Both the position numbers and the translations under genes were made by a program. Positions 45,641 through 55,682 of a stretch of DNA of 64,000 bases are shown piece by piece. Every line of letters begins with the position of its first letter. The stretch's first letter is position 1. The stretch lies in contig PYST01000056.1 in NCBI GenBank assembly GCA_003049485.1, positions 1 to 64,000 of the forward strand. Reading direction: 5' to 3'. The DNA is from Ophioceras dolichostomum. Taxonomy: Eukaryota > Ascomycota > Sordariomycetes > Magnaporthales > Ophioceraceae. The notes below the pieces were generated by a model. It was not told the origin of the DNA. It did not search any database and saw nothing but the letters and a program-made list of their open reading frames with translations.

Positions 45641-47751
45641 ATGGACGCAAAAGCAATTGGTACGATTTATATTGACGAAGAGACGGGCGTCTATGGTCCG
45701 AGCGACAGTTCGATCAACCAGCTCGGCACCCAAGAGAGCCCATTTGGGAGCCTCGCCCAAGCCTTCCTCCAGCACGGCTCCGACCACGAATACCGAGTGA
45801 AGAAGCAGGGAGAAGAAGAGTACAAGCCCGCCGCCAAATCTGCTCTGAAGAAAGCAGCCAACTATGCGGGTGCGCGGCGGAAGAAGCGAGAGGCGGCTGC
45901 CAAACGGGCAGAGAAAGAGGCTGCCGACGACGCCGCAATTGAGGCGGCGTTGGCACTCGCCAAAAACATCAAGATCACCGAGGACCCCGACCTCCCACAG
46001 CCTCGCCTGATAGGCCTCGGACAGACGGACCGTGCGGTAATCTGACCGCTGCGGAAGACCACAGACGAGCCCTCGAGGGAGTCCTGCGCGTTCGGGTCCA
46101 AGGCCGGATCCATCGCGTCGCCAAACAAGGCGGCCTGATGTTCGTGACGCTGCGCCGGGGTCTAGACCTGATGCAATGTCTCCTCTCGGGGACGCTGGCA
46201 AGAAGCTACGACGCCCTGACGCTCACGCGCGAGACCTCGATGGCCATCACCGGCGAGCTCTGGGAGGTGCCCGCGGGCCTGCACGCGCCTCTCGATCGCG
46301 AACTGCACGCGGATTTCTTTCGGATCATCGCCAAGGCGCCCGGTGGCGACGAGTCCTTCACCAACAGGGTCCCCGAGGACGGCGACCCCACCACGCTGCT
46401 CAACCTGCGACACCTAGCGCTCCGCCAGGACAAGCCTGCCGCCATCATGTTCGTGCGCGCCGCGCTCGAGGCCGCGTTTCACACCGCATACGCGGAGCTG
46501 GGCGTCACCAAGGTAAGCCCGCCGGCGCTGGTGCAGACGCAGGTCGAGGGCGGGGCCACGCTGTTCTCGCTCGAGTATTATGGGGAGACGGTGTATCTAA
46601 CGCAGTCGAGCCAGCTGTACCTCGAGACGGTCTTGCCGGCGCTTGGTGACGTGTATTGTATTGAGAAGTCGTTCCGGGCTGAGAAGTCGCTCACTCGTCG
46701 CCATGTAAGGTGTCCAGTCCATCCATTCGAGTCTTTCCCCCGAACCCCTCCCTCCCTGAGTGAGGGAGGGGATCATTGCAGCCGCGCATCAAGCGTGTGT
46801 GTGTGCGAAGGGAGGACTAACGCCGTAGTCAGTTGTCGGAATACTCCCACGTGGAAGCAGAACTCGACTTCATCACGTTCGACGACCTCCTTTCCCACCT
46901 CGAGCACGTCATCTGCAGAGTGATCGACCTCATCCTAGCCAACCCCGTCGCAGCAGAGAAGATCCGACTCTACAACCCCGACTTCGCTAAGCCATCACGG
47001 CCGTTCCCCCGGATGCGGTACTCCGACGCCATTGACTGGCTTCGGGAGCGGGGCGTCAAGAACACCTTCGGCGAGGACCACGTTTTCGGTGATGACATGT
47101 AAGCCCTGTCTCTCATCCATTCCTCTTTCTCCTCCTCGCGATGCAACCAACATGTAGCCGAGGCCGTCTACCTAATATACTCCACAGCGCCGAAGCAGCC
47201 GAGCGCAAAATGACGGACGAGATCGGCCGCCCCATCTTCCTCACGCACTTCCCCGTGAAAATCAAGGCCCTCTACATGCAAAAGGCGGCCGACGACCGCC
47301 GCGTGACCGAGTCCGTTGACCTCCTGATGCCAGGCGTCGGCGAGGTCGTCGGCGGCAGCATGCGCATCTGGGACCACGACGAGCTGCTGGCCGCGTACGA
47401 GCGCGAGGAGATCGACCCGGCGGGCTATTTCTGGTACTTGGACCAGAGGAGGTACGGGTCTTCGCCTCATGGGGGGTATGGGCTTGGTGAACAGAGGTAT
47501 GTTTTATGAGATGACATCCACCCACTCTCTCTTTTTTCGGCCACGAAAGCGCGTCGAGTTGGTTTCATCCCTGGCGGGTTGATGATGGTGGAGGCTTGAC
47601 TGGCGCTTCTCTTCTCTTCTGGGAGTTTGGGATTTGGTTCAGTTACTGACGGGGTGGTCTCCCGTATAGATTTCTGGCTTGGCTGATGAAGCTGTGGACG
47701 GTGCGCGAGGCGAGCCTGTACCCTCGCTTCATGGGGCGGTGCACCCCGTAA
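45641..47751 (+). pseudogene. Divergent cytosolic-type asparaginyl-tRNA synthetase, frame interrupted once
   Basis: AsnRS charges tRNA-Asn. Exons: 45641-46704, 46833-47098, 47188-47496 and 47670-47751; introns have GTAAGG, GTAAGC and GTATGT donors. The N-terminal extension (IGTIYIDEETGVYG, then a Lys/Ala-rich coiled segment) is that of fungal cytosolic AsnRS. Then come the OB-fold (VRVQGRIHRV), LTQSSQLYLETVLPALGDV, motif 2 (FRAEKSLTRRHLSEYSHVEAE), VGEVVGGSMRI and the C-terminus SLYPRFMGRCTP. Two oddities. First, between about 46020 and 46050 the frame changes: the exons sum to one base short of a multiple of three, and no intron of normal size fits. Second, motif 3 reads GGYGLGEQRF where AsnRS normally has GLGLERF, and the OB-fold segment reads LRRG instead of LRDG. 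The break may be a sequencing error or a real lesion; alternatively, translation from ATG 46138 would give a protein without the anticodon-binding N-terminus. Confidence 0.82.
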
Positions 47752-48684
47752 TGCTGCTGTCTTCCTTGGTTATCCACCCGTCCTTGACCCGGTGCCTTTG
47801 TCGGTAATCGAGTCCGACTCCGACTCCGGAAGGAATCGCTTGTGGCAACCTGGAATGGCATACGAAAGGTTGACCCGTTCTCCCGCCTCCCTGAGAATAG
47901 CAGGTACATGCTGGTAGCCATCAGAGGCAGGGCCCGCCTATCAGACTAATGCCCTCAACAAGCATTTACACATTTCAGATTGGGTCACGAGACAACGATC
48001 ACACCAATTATGTTTAAGCCCGAGTTCTTTTCACTACGTAGCGACTACTACTCTGCGCCAGCACCACCACCCTTTCAGCTCAGGAAAGCATAGGTCCAGC
48101 GCAGAGATCTGTGGGGTATTTCACCCTCTCGAAAGGACGCACGAGAATGTGGCGTCCTTTGCGCGAGAAAACCGCGCCAGTGACTTATTTTGAGGGTGTG
48201 AACCCCGCCTTTGGAGGATGCGTTTGGCATTCGCATCCATAGATGATAGGCTCAACTCACTGGAGCCGGCTGGAAGCGAAGCCAACCACTGAAGTCGGCA
48301 GTTGCTCGCACGTGATGATGATGGTCGCGATGAGGAGAAAGGACGACAACCAAATTCTGAGGCTCAAATCTAATCCTGATGGGGCATTTTCAACCGGAAT
48401 GTCTATAACTATCCTACGCTAGGTAAAGCCCCGGATATCTGTGTGACCGAGTATTAGTCTTTCCTGCTCTGCCGAGACTGATACTTCTATCACTGGATGA
48501 CAACATAGGGCTACCTTAGTTATACAACCACTCTTCGCTATCAACTCCTGACTCTGAGACATCTCATTCGGTACCTTTTCAACCAACAAACAAGACCATG
48601 TAGATGCGAATGCGGCATCCTCAACTCTCACACACAGGCGACCCGACCTCTTCATTCTTTGAGGCTCTCCCTCCCCACTTGATA
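47752..48684. other. Spacer between AsnRS-like and dioxygenase genes
   Basis: Nothing recognised beyond flanking 3' and promoter sequence. A minus-strand ORF of 92 codons (48419-48697) has no motif. Confidence 0.5.
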
Positions 48685-50523
48685 ATGGCTCCACCAAACT
48701 CGCTGTTCCACCAGCCCTTCGACCCCGTTGGCTTCACGCCAACTCACAGCCGAGAAGACTCTCACTTTCAAGAGGAATGTACGTCTCACTTCTCACATCT
48801 CTCTATTCGAATAGTGAGCCTTAACTGTACCAAGACTGGGGACAGGGCCTCCGTGCGAAGTTCCGCATCGACGGAATCAGGGCCGCCGCCGCCGCCAACC
48901 AAGCCGACGACGTGTTGCGGCGAGGTGATCCTAATACCAGTACTAGTAGTGGCACTGGCACCACCACCAAATTTGCCGATATCGGATACGACGTGGACGA
49001 GGAGGCCTTCTTGCGACGCACCGCTGCGACTCTGAAGGCCGGAGGCCTGGCCCGGTCGGTGCCGGATGGGTGGCCGACCAGGCTCGAAGGGCCGCTTGTG
49101 TGGAGCAGGGGCGACTTCGATGATGAGTCGGAGTATGTCTACGTCTTGACCGATGCCGACAAGGACGAGATCCGGCGAGCGTTGGCGTTCTTCAAAGGTG
49201 ATATGTCACCCCCTCCGCCCTCTTCCTCTTCGATTCATTGCTATATATAGTACAAATGGCTATAGCCTGGTGTAATGCTGACCCTCGAAGCAGCCCAGGG
49301 CCTCCACGGCAGTAACGTCTCGCCGGCCACGTTCCCGCTTCCGGTCCTCGGGACTCGCTTGAGCAGGATCTGCGATGAAGTCTACGAAGGCCGGGGTTTC
49401 GCTATTGTCCGTGGCCTCGACCTGGATGCCTACCCTGTGGTGGACGATTTGACGGCGGTGTATCTCGGCATCTCGAGTTACATCGGTGAACAGCGAGGTC
49501 GGCAGGACCAGCGGGGATCGATGCTTAGTGAGTAACCAGTAATTACTACACACATCTATTCCCCGCTATATATAATTCTCAGCTGCTAACAGGCAAGTAA
49601 AATAGTGCACGTTATCCGCCAGGATGGCGATGAAGGTGCCCGCTACAGCGAGGATAAGGCATGTGCCTGCTCTCTTCACAGGTGGATTTTTCGCATCTGC
49701 CGTGCCGAGAGTGATACTCACTCTCCAGCAGTAGACCTCAACACGACTCACTGAGCTAATGAATTGGAGCAGCCTTTCCACACAGACACGGTGACCGACT
49801 GCGTGTGTCTGTTCGCGCAGAGTTTAGCAGCCGAGGGTGGCTGTGGGGTTCTTGCGTCCGCCTGGACGGTCTACAATGAGCTTGCCGAGACGCGTCCTGA
49901 CCTGATCCGTGTTCTGGCAGCGGCGGACTGGCCTTTTGACACGTGAGTTCAGAACTCCGTTGATATGCTGCGATAAGTAGTACCTACCTACCTACTCAAA
50001 GGGGCTAATGTGGACACAACACGCTGACCGCGCATCTCGACCATTACCTAGCTACGGGCGCTCACCCCCATTCTACACCCGGGCGCTAGTCTACCACCAC
50101 GAAGGAAAGCTCATCACCTCATTCTCCCGCCGCCTACTCGCAGGGTACCCGCCCTTCGCGTCGCGCACACCGAGCATCCCTGGACTGACGGAGATCCAGG
50201 CCGAGGCGCTCGACGCGCTCCATTTCACAGCGAAGAGGCACGAGATCAAGCCCCGGATGGCCAGGGGCGACATCCGGTTCATCAACAACATGGGCGTCCT
50301 GCACCGGCGTGATGCGTTCGCGGACGGCGGCGCGGACGACGCCCGTCGCCACCTCATTCGGGTGTGGGTACACAACCGGGACAAGTGCTGGGCTTTGCCC
50401 CCGGACCTCCGCCTGGCGTGGGCGAGGGTCTTTGGCGATGATGATGGGAGGGACCGGTGTTGGGATGTTGTGCCGCCGAGGAAGGATGGGAAGATATTAA
50501 GGGTTGCTGGGAGCTGTGACTGA
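48685..50523 (+). CDS. TauD/TfdA family Fe(II)/2-oxoglutarate dioxygenase
   Basis: Non-heme iron oxygenase using 2-oxoglutarate and O2; the substrate is unknown. Six exons: 48685-48778, 48835-49197, 49294-49527, 49606-49658, 49770-49942 and 50052-50523, for 462 residues and a correct frame throughout. Exon 2 begins YWGQGLRAKFRIDGIR; exon 3 holds the TFPLP and GRGFAIVRGL motifs; exons 4-5 give GARYSEDK and QPFHTDTVTD with the iron-binding H-x-D; exon 6 gives SFSRRLLAGYPP and RRHLIRVWVH with the distal His and the Arg for 2-oxoglutarate. Intron 4 starts with GC (AAG/GCATGT); no in-phase GT donor exists. Introns 2 and 4 end in tandem acceptors (AAGCAG, GAGCAG), so one-residue isoforms are possible. 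It follows the AsnRS-like gene on the same strand. Confidence 0.9.
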
Positions 50524-50799
50524 GTACTATGAAGGTAGGGTAGGTACCTGGTAATGGCGCTCACGCCATAGCCCACTTTCATTTCTCTTATTATCCTTTT
50601 CCATCTCTTCCACTTCCTCATGTTTGGCGTCTAAAATGGACATTGCCACCCTTTCGTGGCATGTCTCTGTTGATTATTTGTGTCGATATTCCGTCCGCTC
50701 CTTGCCAGATTGCCAATCCCCTGTTATCTCTCCGCACCTCCAACCTAAATGCTCCTCGCCAGCCAGCAAAGCCCTGTGGCTCCTTGATATGATTCTCTC
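50524..50799. other. Short spacer between convergent genes
   Basis: Contains only the 3' flanks of the dioxygenase and the 73-residue ORF. Confidence 0.5.
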
Positions 50800-51125
50800 T
50801 CAGTGGGTGGATCCGGCATCGTCCGCGTCCGTCCAGGAGCCAATGCCAATGAGATCAACATTGTGCGTTGGCTGAGATTCTTCTTCCACAGCTGCAGCGG
50901 CTTCGACTTCGGGCGAGGGGCCTGCGCTGACCGAGCTCGCGAGCTGTAGTGCACCTGCTCGGGGACAGAAGTTAACACATGGACTTATAGACAAGAGCCA
51001 GAGACTGGGGTCGGTGGGTCAGGGGGCTTTGTTCAGGGACCGGGGGGAGGGAGCCTACCTATAAGACGCATCAGGGCCTCGAACGATTCATCGGTCATCG
51101 GCAATGCGGCTGGTACAGATGCCAT
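50800..51125 (-). CDS. Spliced 73-residue acidic protein, hypothetical
   Basis: Two exons: 51059-51125 and 50800-50954, joined across a 104-base intron with donor GTAGGC, branch site GTTAAC and acceptor CCGAGCAG. The product starts MASVPAALPMTDESFEALMR and continues through an Ala/Glu-rich middle (PEVEAAAAVEEE) to THNVDLIGIGSWTDADDAGS. There is no signal peptide, cysteine or membrane segment. Splicing is supported by matching phases and all three intron signals, but with no family match the gene remains a prediction. It lies between the dioxygenase and the zinc-cluster regulator and is transcribed against the dioxygenase. Confidence 0.48.
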
Positions 51126-52998
51126 GCTTGTTCTGTGGTGTAGGGATACCGCGGATCTTGTTTGCGTGCCTGTTGAAGGACTAGTAGCTGGAGTAGATGT
51201 ATTTGAATGTAGGTATCAATAAGGACTGCCTGACACACAAAGGGTCTGTCTCTAGATTGGGGAGATAGCTTAGCGGCGCAAGGAATAGACGGTAAGATCC
51301 ACTGTCTTCCCGCGGTGGTAAGGGACCGAGGAACCAGCACAAGGCAGGTATTATATATGCTCTTTCATGTCAACAACCCAGCCTTGCGTCCCGATAGCAG
51401 CATGTGACCTAGCTCCCCTGGTCCCGTTTTCCCCCAGAGTGCCTTCCATATCCTCCCTATCACTTCCGTACTCGAGGTCCTGCTACTATTCAGCATGCCT
51501 TGCCATGCAACCCCCGCGAGCGTGGGGGGAACCGGGCAGGTACCAAATTGATCTGCAGCACGGCCCAAAAAGAGGCTGGCATGCAAAATGAGGCAGCCAC
51601 AGAAAAGATTCCCTTTCAAATCTCATCGGTTTCAAATATGTGACAGCTGACAGAAATAAGAAAGAAATCCCGCACAGCCAACCAAGAATGCAGTGTGTAC
51701 AAAAGGGGCCAAGTCCGGGTCGTTAGCCTACTAGTGGCTCGCGTGGCTAGCGTGCTGCAGCTCTTTTAGTTGCCATGCTAGTAATGCTCGTAAGCCGGAC
51801 GATTGATGAGGAACGCCCTTGCTTCTGTCGTTTGGGCGGCTGTTTGTGGACGCGCTTGGCGGGTACTATGGGTATCCGGGGAGTATTAGTAACTTCAAGT
51901 TGGGGCACGGAGGTAGGTCAGGTAGCTTGAACGCCACTCGAGAGCGATCCAGCTACACCGGTTTTCTTTACTGTTGTTTCACTCCCTCTACCCTCGGGAT
52001 AGCGGGGAAGTGTGGCGCGAAGACACAGCTACAGCGGGGGACTTTTGAGTTTCCCCAAGGATGAGGGACGTGGGTAAGAGACGTGGGCAGAGCCTGCGAT
52101 GTAATGTAATGTATTGTACTTTATGTTGTACCTCCGCTCTATTCGCGTGTGCTCCACGCGGTATTATACCGTACGCGGGGGGTAACGCGGTACCAGATAC
52201 AATACAATACATTGCAGCCCCTGGACATGAATGAAGGGACGTGGGGTGAAGAGGCAGGTGAGGAGCAAGGTGTTCAATTGTCAGGCAGCAGCCACATCAC
52301 GCACGTTCTTCACATCTGGTGGTCACACCACTGTACCTGCGATTGATATTTCGAGATCGGGGCTTGTTGCATTGTGCCCACGCATCGTGGGAGGTTGATG
52401 CAGGCGATGCAGCCCTTTCATCCTTGCTCTTCATCGGTTCAAATAAGGGCCGCGTTTGATTGGTCGGTGCGAGCCGTCCTCCTATCTCTCTGTCTGTCCT
52501 GAGTGGCCAGCACACAACGAACCCCTCGAACCCAGACGCCATCAATTGAGGCACGACCCACCCCCCACGCCGCAGGTCGAGAAGTTCATCGAGGCGTCAA
52601 ACAACCTAGGTAGGAAACGGGAGCTATCATGAGGCTGCCTCCCTCTTTCACCGCCTCGCTCGGTCCTCTCCCGTACGGGGTGTTTCGTTTTTCTTCTTCT
52701 TCTTTTTTTTTTCAGCCCGGCGTTTCGGGCGAGCAGTGTCCGAAGGCGATTGAGAATGTGAAATTTTGCCTATCGGAAGTGGCGGGAAGATTGAAGAGTT
52801 CGCTCCGCGTGGGGGTTCTGTTGCAGGCTCACTCATCGGTTTATTCTGGACATCGACGCATCAACGTCAATTTCATTTTCGCTCCTGTCCGGTTTCCTGT
52901 CCCATCTTCTGTTCCATTCTCCGTCCTATTTTTTGGCCCATTTTTCGTCACCGAATTTGCTGATTGGGTGTCGGTTCCCTTGCCTTCTGACGACTCTG
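51126..52998. other. Spacer with a MITE-like element
   Basis: Includes the TIR element at 52087-52224. The 52.6-53.0 kb part is T-rich, with an open but unbiased frame, and is probably the 5' leader of the transcription factor. Confidence 0.45.
52087..52224. mobile_element. MITE-like element, copy B
   Basis: A 138-base element with imperfect terminal inverted repeats: left GCAGAGCCTGCGATGTAATG, right (read on the minus strand) CCAGGGGCTGCAATGTATTG. The interior shares ACCGCGTT, CGTACGGTATAAT and AGCACACGCGA blocks with copy C at 56151 in opposite orientation. It has no coding capacity, so it would depend on a transposase elsewhere. Confidence 0.5.
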
Positions 52999-55682
52999 AT
53001 GGACCAGTCCTCACTCGCCGAACAACCTAGCGATGGTAAACTTGGCGTCAGGGACGCCTCGCCAGGAAACTCCTTGGACAAATACAATGCCAGGATGGCT
53101 GTCGACCTTGTGAACATGCCTGTCGGAGAGATCTGCGAGCGCTTGGAGATCTCTGTTCCCGAGGAGGCCGACAGCTCCTCTAACTTCGATGGGATGGCAT
53201 CTGCCGGCCACTGCACTCCCTCCACGGATGACGCCGTTGACCACCCCCACCACTGGGACTGGGATTCGTTCGTCATCCACGGAGACTTGCAAGGTCTTGG
53301 CTCAATCCACGATCAATCCCTCACCGAACCCTCGGCTGCTCTTTCTGATACCCTGACGAGTGTGCCTGAGCTGGCTGTCAACGGGAATGCGACCACCGCA
53401 CAACCGGCTGGTCGTGAGCTGCTCGGAATACCAGCATATAATGCCGTTGCGACCCCCGCCACGACCTCACCCGCACAGCAAACGAATCAGCCCTCTCCGT
53501 CCTCAATCCACAGTGACTCCAACTCGACCTCCTCATCCTGGGTGATTCCAACCCCTCTGTCAAGCATGTCGCCGTCAGAGTTCCGTCATTCTCCCACCGT
53601 CTCTTCTAGCTATGTGGGCACGCCCGTCGAGAGCACGGCAGTCCCCCAACCGGAGCCAGACAGGCTCTCTCCTCTCTTCAGACGGCCGGGGTGCAGCAAA
53701 GATTGGAGTGTCCCACCCGTAAGTCCCGCTGTTTTCCTGCCTTGCATGTGTTCCGACGCTCCGCTTCACTGTATCCTGCCACGATCGCATGATCTCATAT
53801 ACTAACTAGAGTCTCAGAGAACCCGGAAGCGGAAAGCTCGGCGAGAGGATTCGGAGCCGGTCCAGAGTGATAACGGAACTGGGAGCGAGAACCATGCAGG
53901 ATCCCCTCGCCGCCGAGGGCGCATCAAGGACGAGGAGCAGCGAAAGACGACGGCTCTCACACGTAAGATACATGGCTGCATTCGCTGTAGAATGCTGCGG
54001 GATGGGGTAAGTGGCTCTCCCACCTGCCGACAAAATCAACAGCTAGACACGTTTCCCCTACTCACACCAAAGGTTATTCAGTGCGAGCCGAATCCTCTCG
54101 ATCTTACTGGTTCTTGCCTCAACTGCCTAAGGCTCCCGACATCTCGTCGCCCCCCTCTCTGCAAGTTGCCATGTCTGCGATGGATCATCACCGACTCATC
54201 ACTCTATCGCGAGCAAGACCGGCCCTGCCAGATGTTCACGAGGCGGTGGCAGACCATGAACCTCGTCGACGTCTCTACCTGGGCGTCTCCGGAAGTCAAA
54301 ACTATCACCATCTCGCAGATCTTCCTCGACGCGCCCTACGAGGTCCAGGTCCGAGAGTTTGAGCCCGTCGATGGTGATGCCCTGGACGAGACCTGGACGA
54401 GCGGCGGCGTCCTCAAGAAGCACCCGCTCCCCAGGTATGCGCTCGCCGACATGACCAAGACAGCCGACATGCTTGAGGCCTTCATCAACGCCAACGTGGG
54501 GGAGTACATCAACGGAGCGGTTGGTGATTCCGACGAGCTCATCTGGGAGACGTATCGGTTCGCATTCCACTTCGTGGGGAAGGCGGCTGTGAGTTTCACT
54601 TTCTTCCTCCTCGTTCCCACGTTCCCATCGATTCCATTTGCTCTGGCATTACTAAGACACTCGCTCATGCCGATGTAAATGATGTAGACAGAAGAGGAGC
54701 GCAACCTGCTCGGGAATTGCTTCCAACTATGGGTTGCCTGTCGCAAGACCAGCAACCCCCACCATATCTACGGCGACGACAGGCTAGGTGCCGAGATCGT
54801 TGACGACCCGACGAGCGTCAAGCACGGCATCCTCCCCATCCCGAAGGTCATGGTCGCCCAGATGGAGTGCATCATGTATACCAGGGTCCTACGCCCGATG
54901 ACCAAGGAGGTCCTCCGTGTGCTCAACAAGCTCGTCCTCCAGAACAAGAGGAAGAACTGGCTCACCATCTACCTGACCGTGTTCATGCTGCTCCACAGCT
55001 GCTCCATGATCGCCAGGCGGGACTCGGAGTACGCCCGGCAGCGCAGTCTACCTGTAGGTCCAACCTCCATAAAACCCTCATCTTCCCTTCTTCTCATGCT
55101 GCTGCTGTTCCCACCTCATCTACAAATCCTGCCAAATCCATGCATACTTCTACCCCAACCATGGGTGCTGCTGTTGCCATACCACAGCCGTCACTAACCA
55201 CGGCTAGAGAGAGGGACACACACACAGGCGAAGTTCGCAAATCCCGAGGCCATCATGAGACACCAGAGCGGCGTGGAGGTTTTGCTGGCGCATTTCCACT
55301 ACCTCAATAAGGGCCTGATGCCATTCCACATGACCTACGACGCCGCCGGCCTCAAGGAGCTGGGTAAAGCCGCGGAGCTGTTGCCGGACCAGGTTGAGTT
55401 CGTCAGACTTACATCACAGCTCATTCAGGAGCCGGCGCGAGGTTAGTAATAAGCCCCAGTTGGTGGTGTTCCCTCTCTTCCACCTCTTCGCGGACGGCTG
55501 GGCGACCTAATTTCCTAGCTATGATGGTGGCTGACGGTACGAAAAATAACTCCCGACGCGCTGTGCGTTTTTAAATAGCTGCGCGCATGGACAACATCAG
55601 ACGCAACGGCTCCGCCTCCCATGACTTGTACTGGGTCTCGCAGCTGTACGAGCAGGATTGGAAGCCCCGTCTAACGTCTTGA
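52999..55682 (+). CDS. Zn2Cys6 fungal transcription factor
   Basis: Six exons: 52999-53718, 53818-54006, 54082-54588, 54688-55053, 55228-55441 and 55579-55682, giving 699 residues. A long Ser/Pro/Thr-rich N-terminus (1-240) is followed by a basic stretch TRKRKARRED and SPRRRGRIKDEEQRK, and then the zinc cluster GCIRCRMLRDGCEP with SCLNC. Choosing the acceptor at 54081 gives the canonical C-x2-C-x6-C spacing; the alternative acceptor at 54072 would insert Val-Ile-Gln. The intron thus cuts the zinc cluster. The C-terminal half resembles the middle homology region of fungal regulators that carry an internal, not N-terminal, zinc cluster. Acts in the nucleus, targets unknown. It lies 2.5 kb from the dioxygenase and could regulate it, but that is inference. 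Confidence 0.85.
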
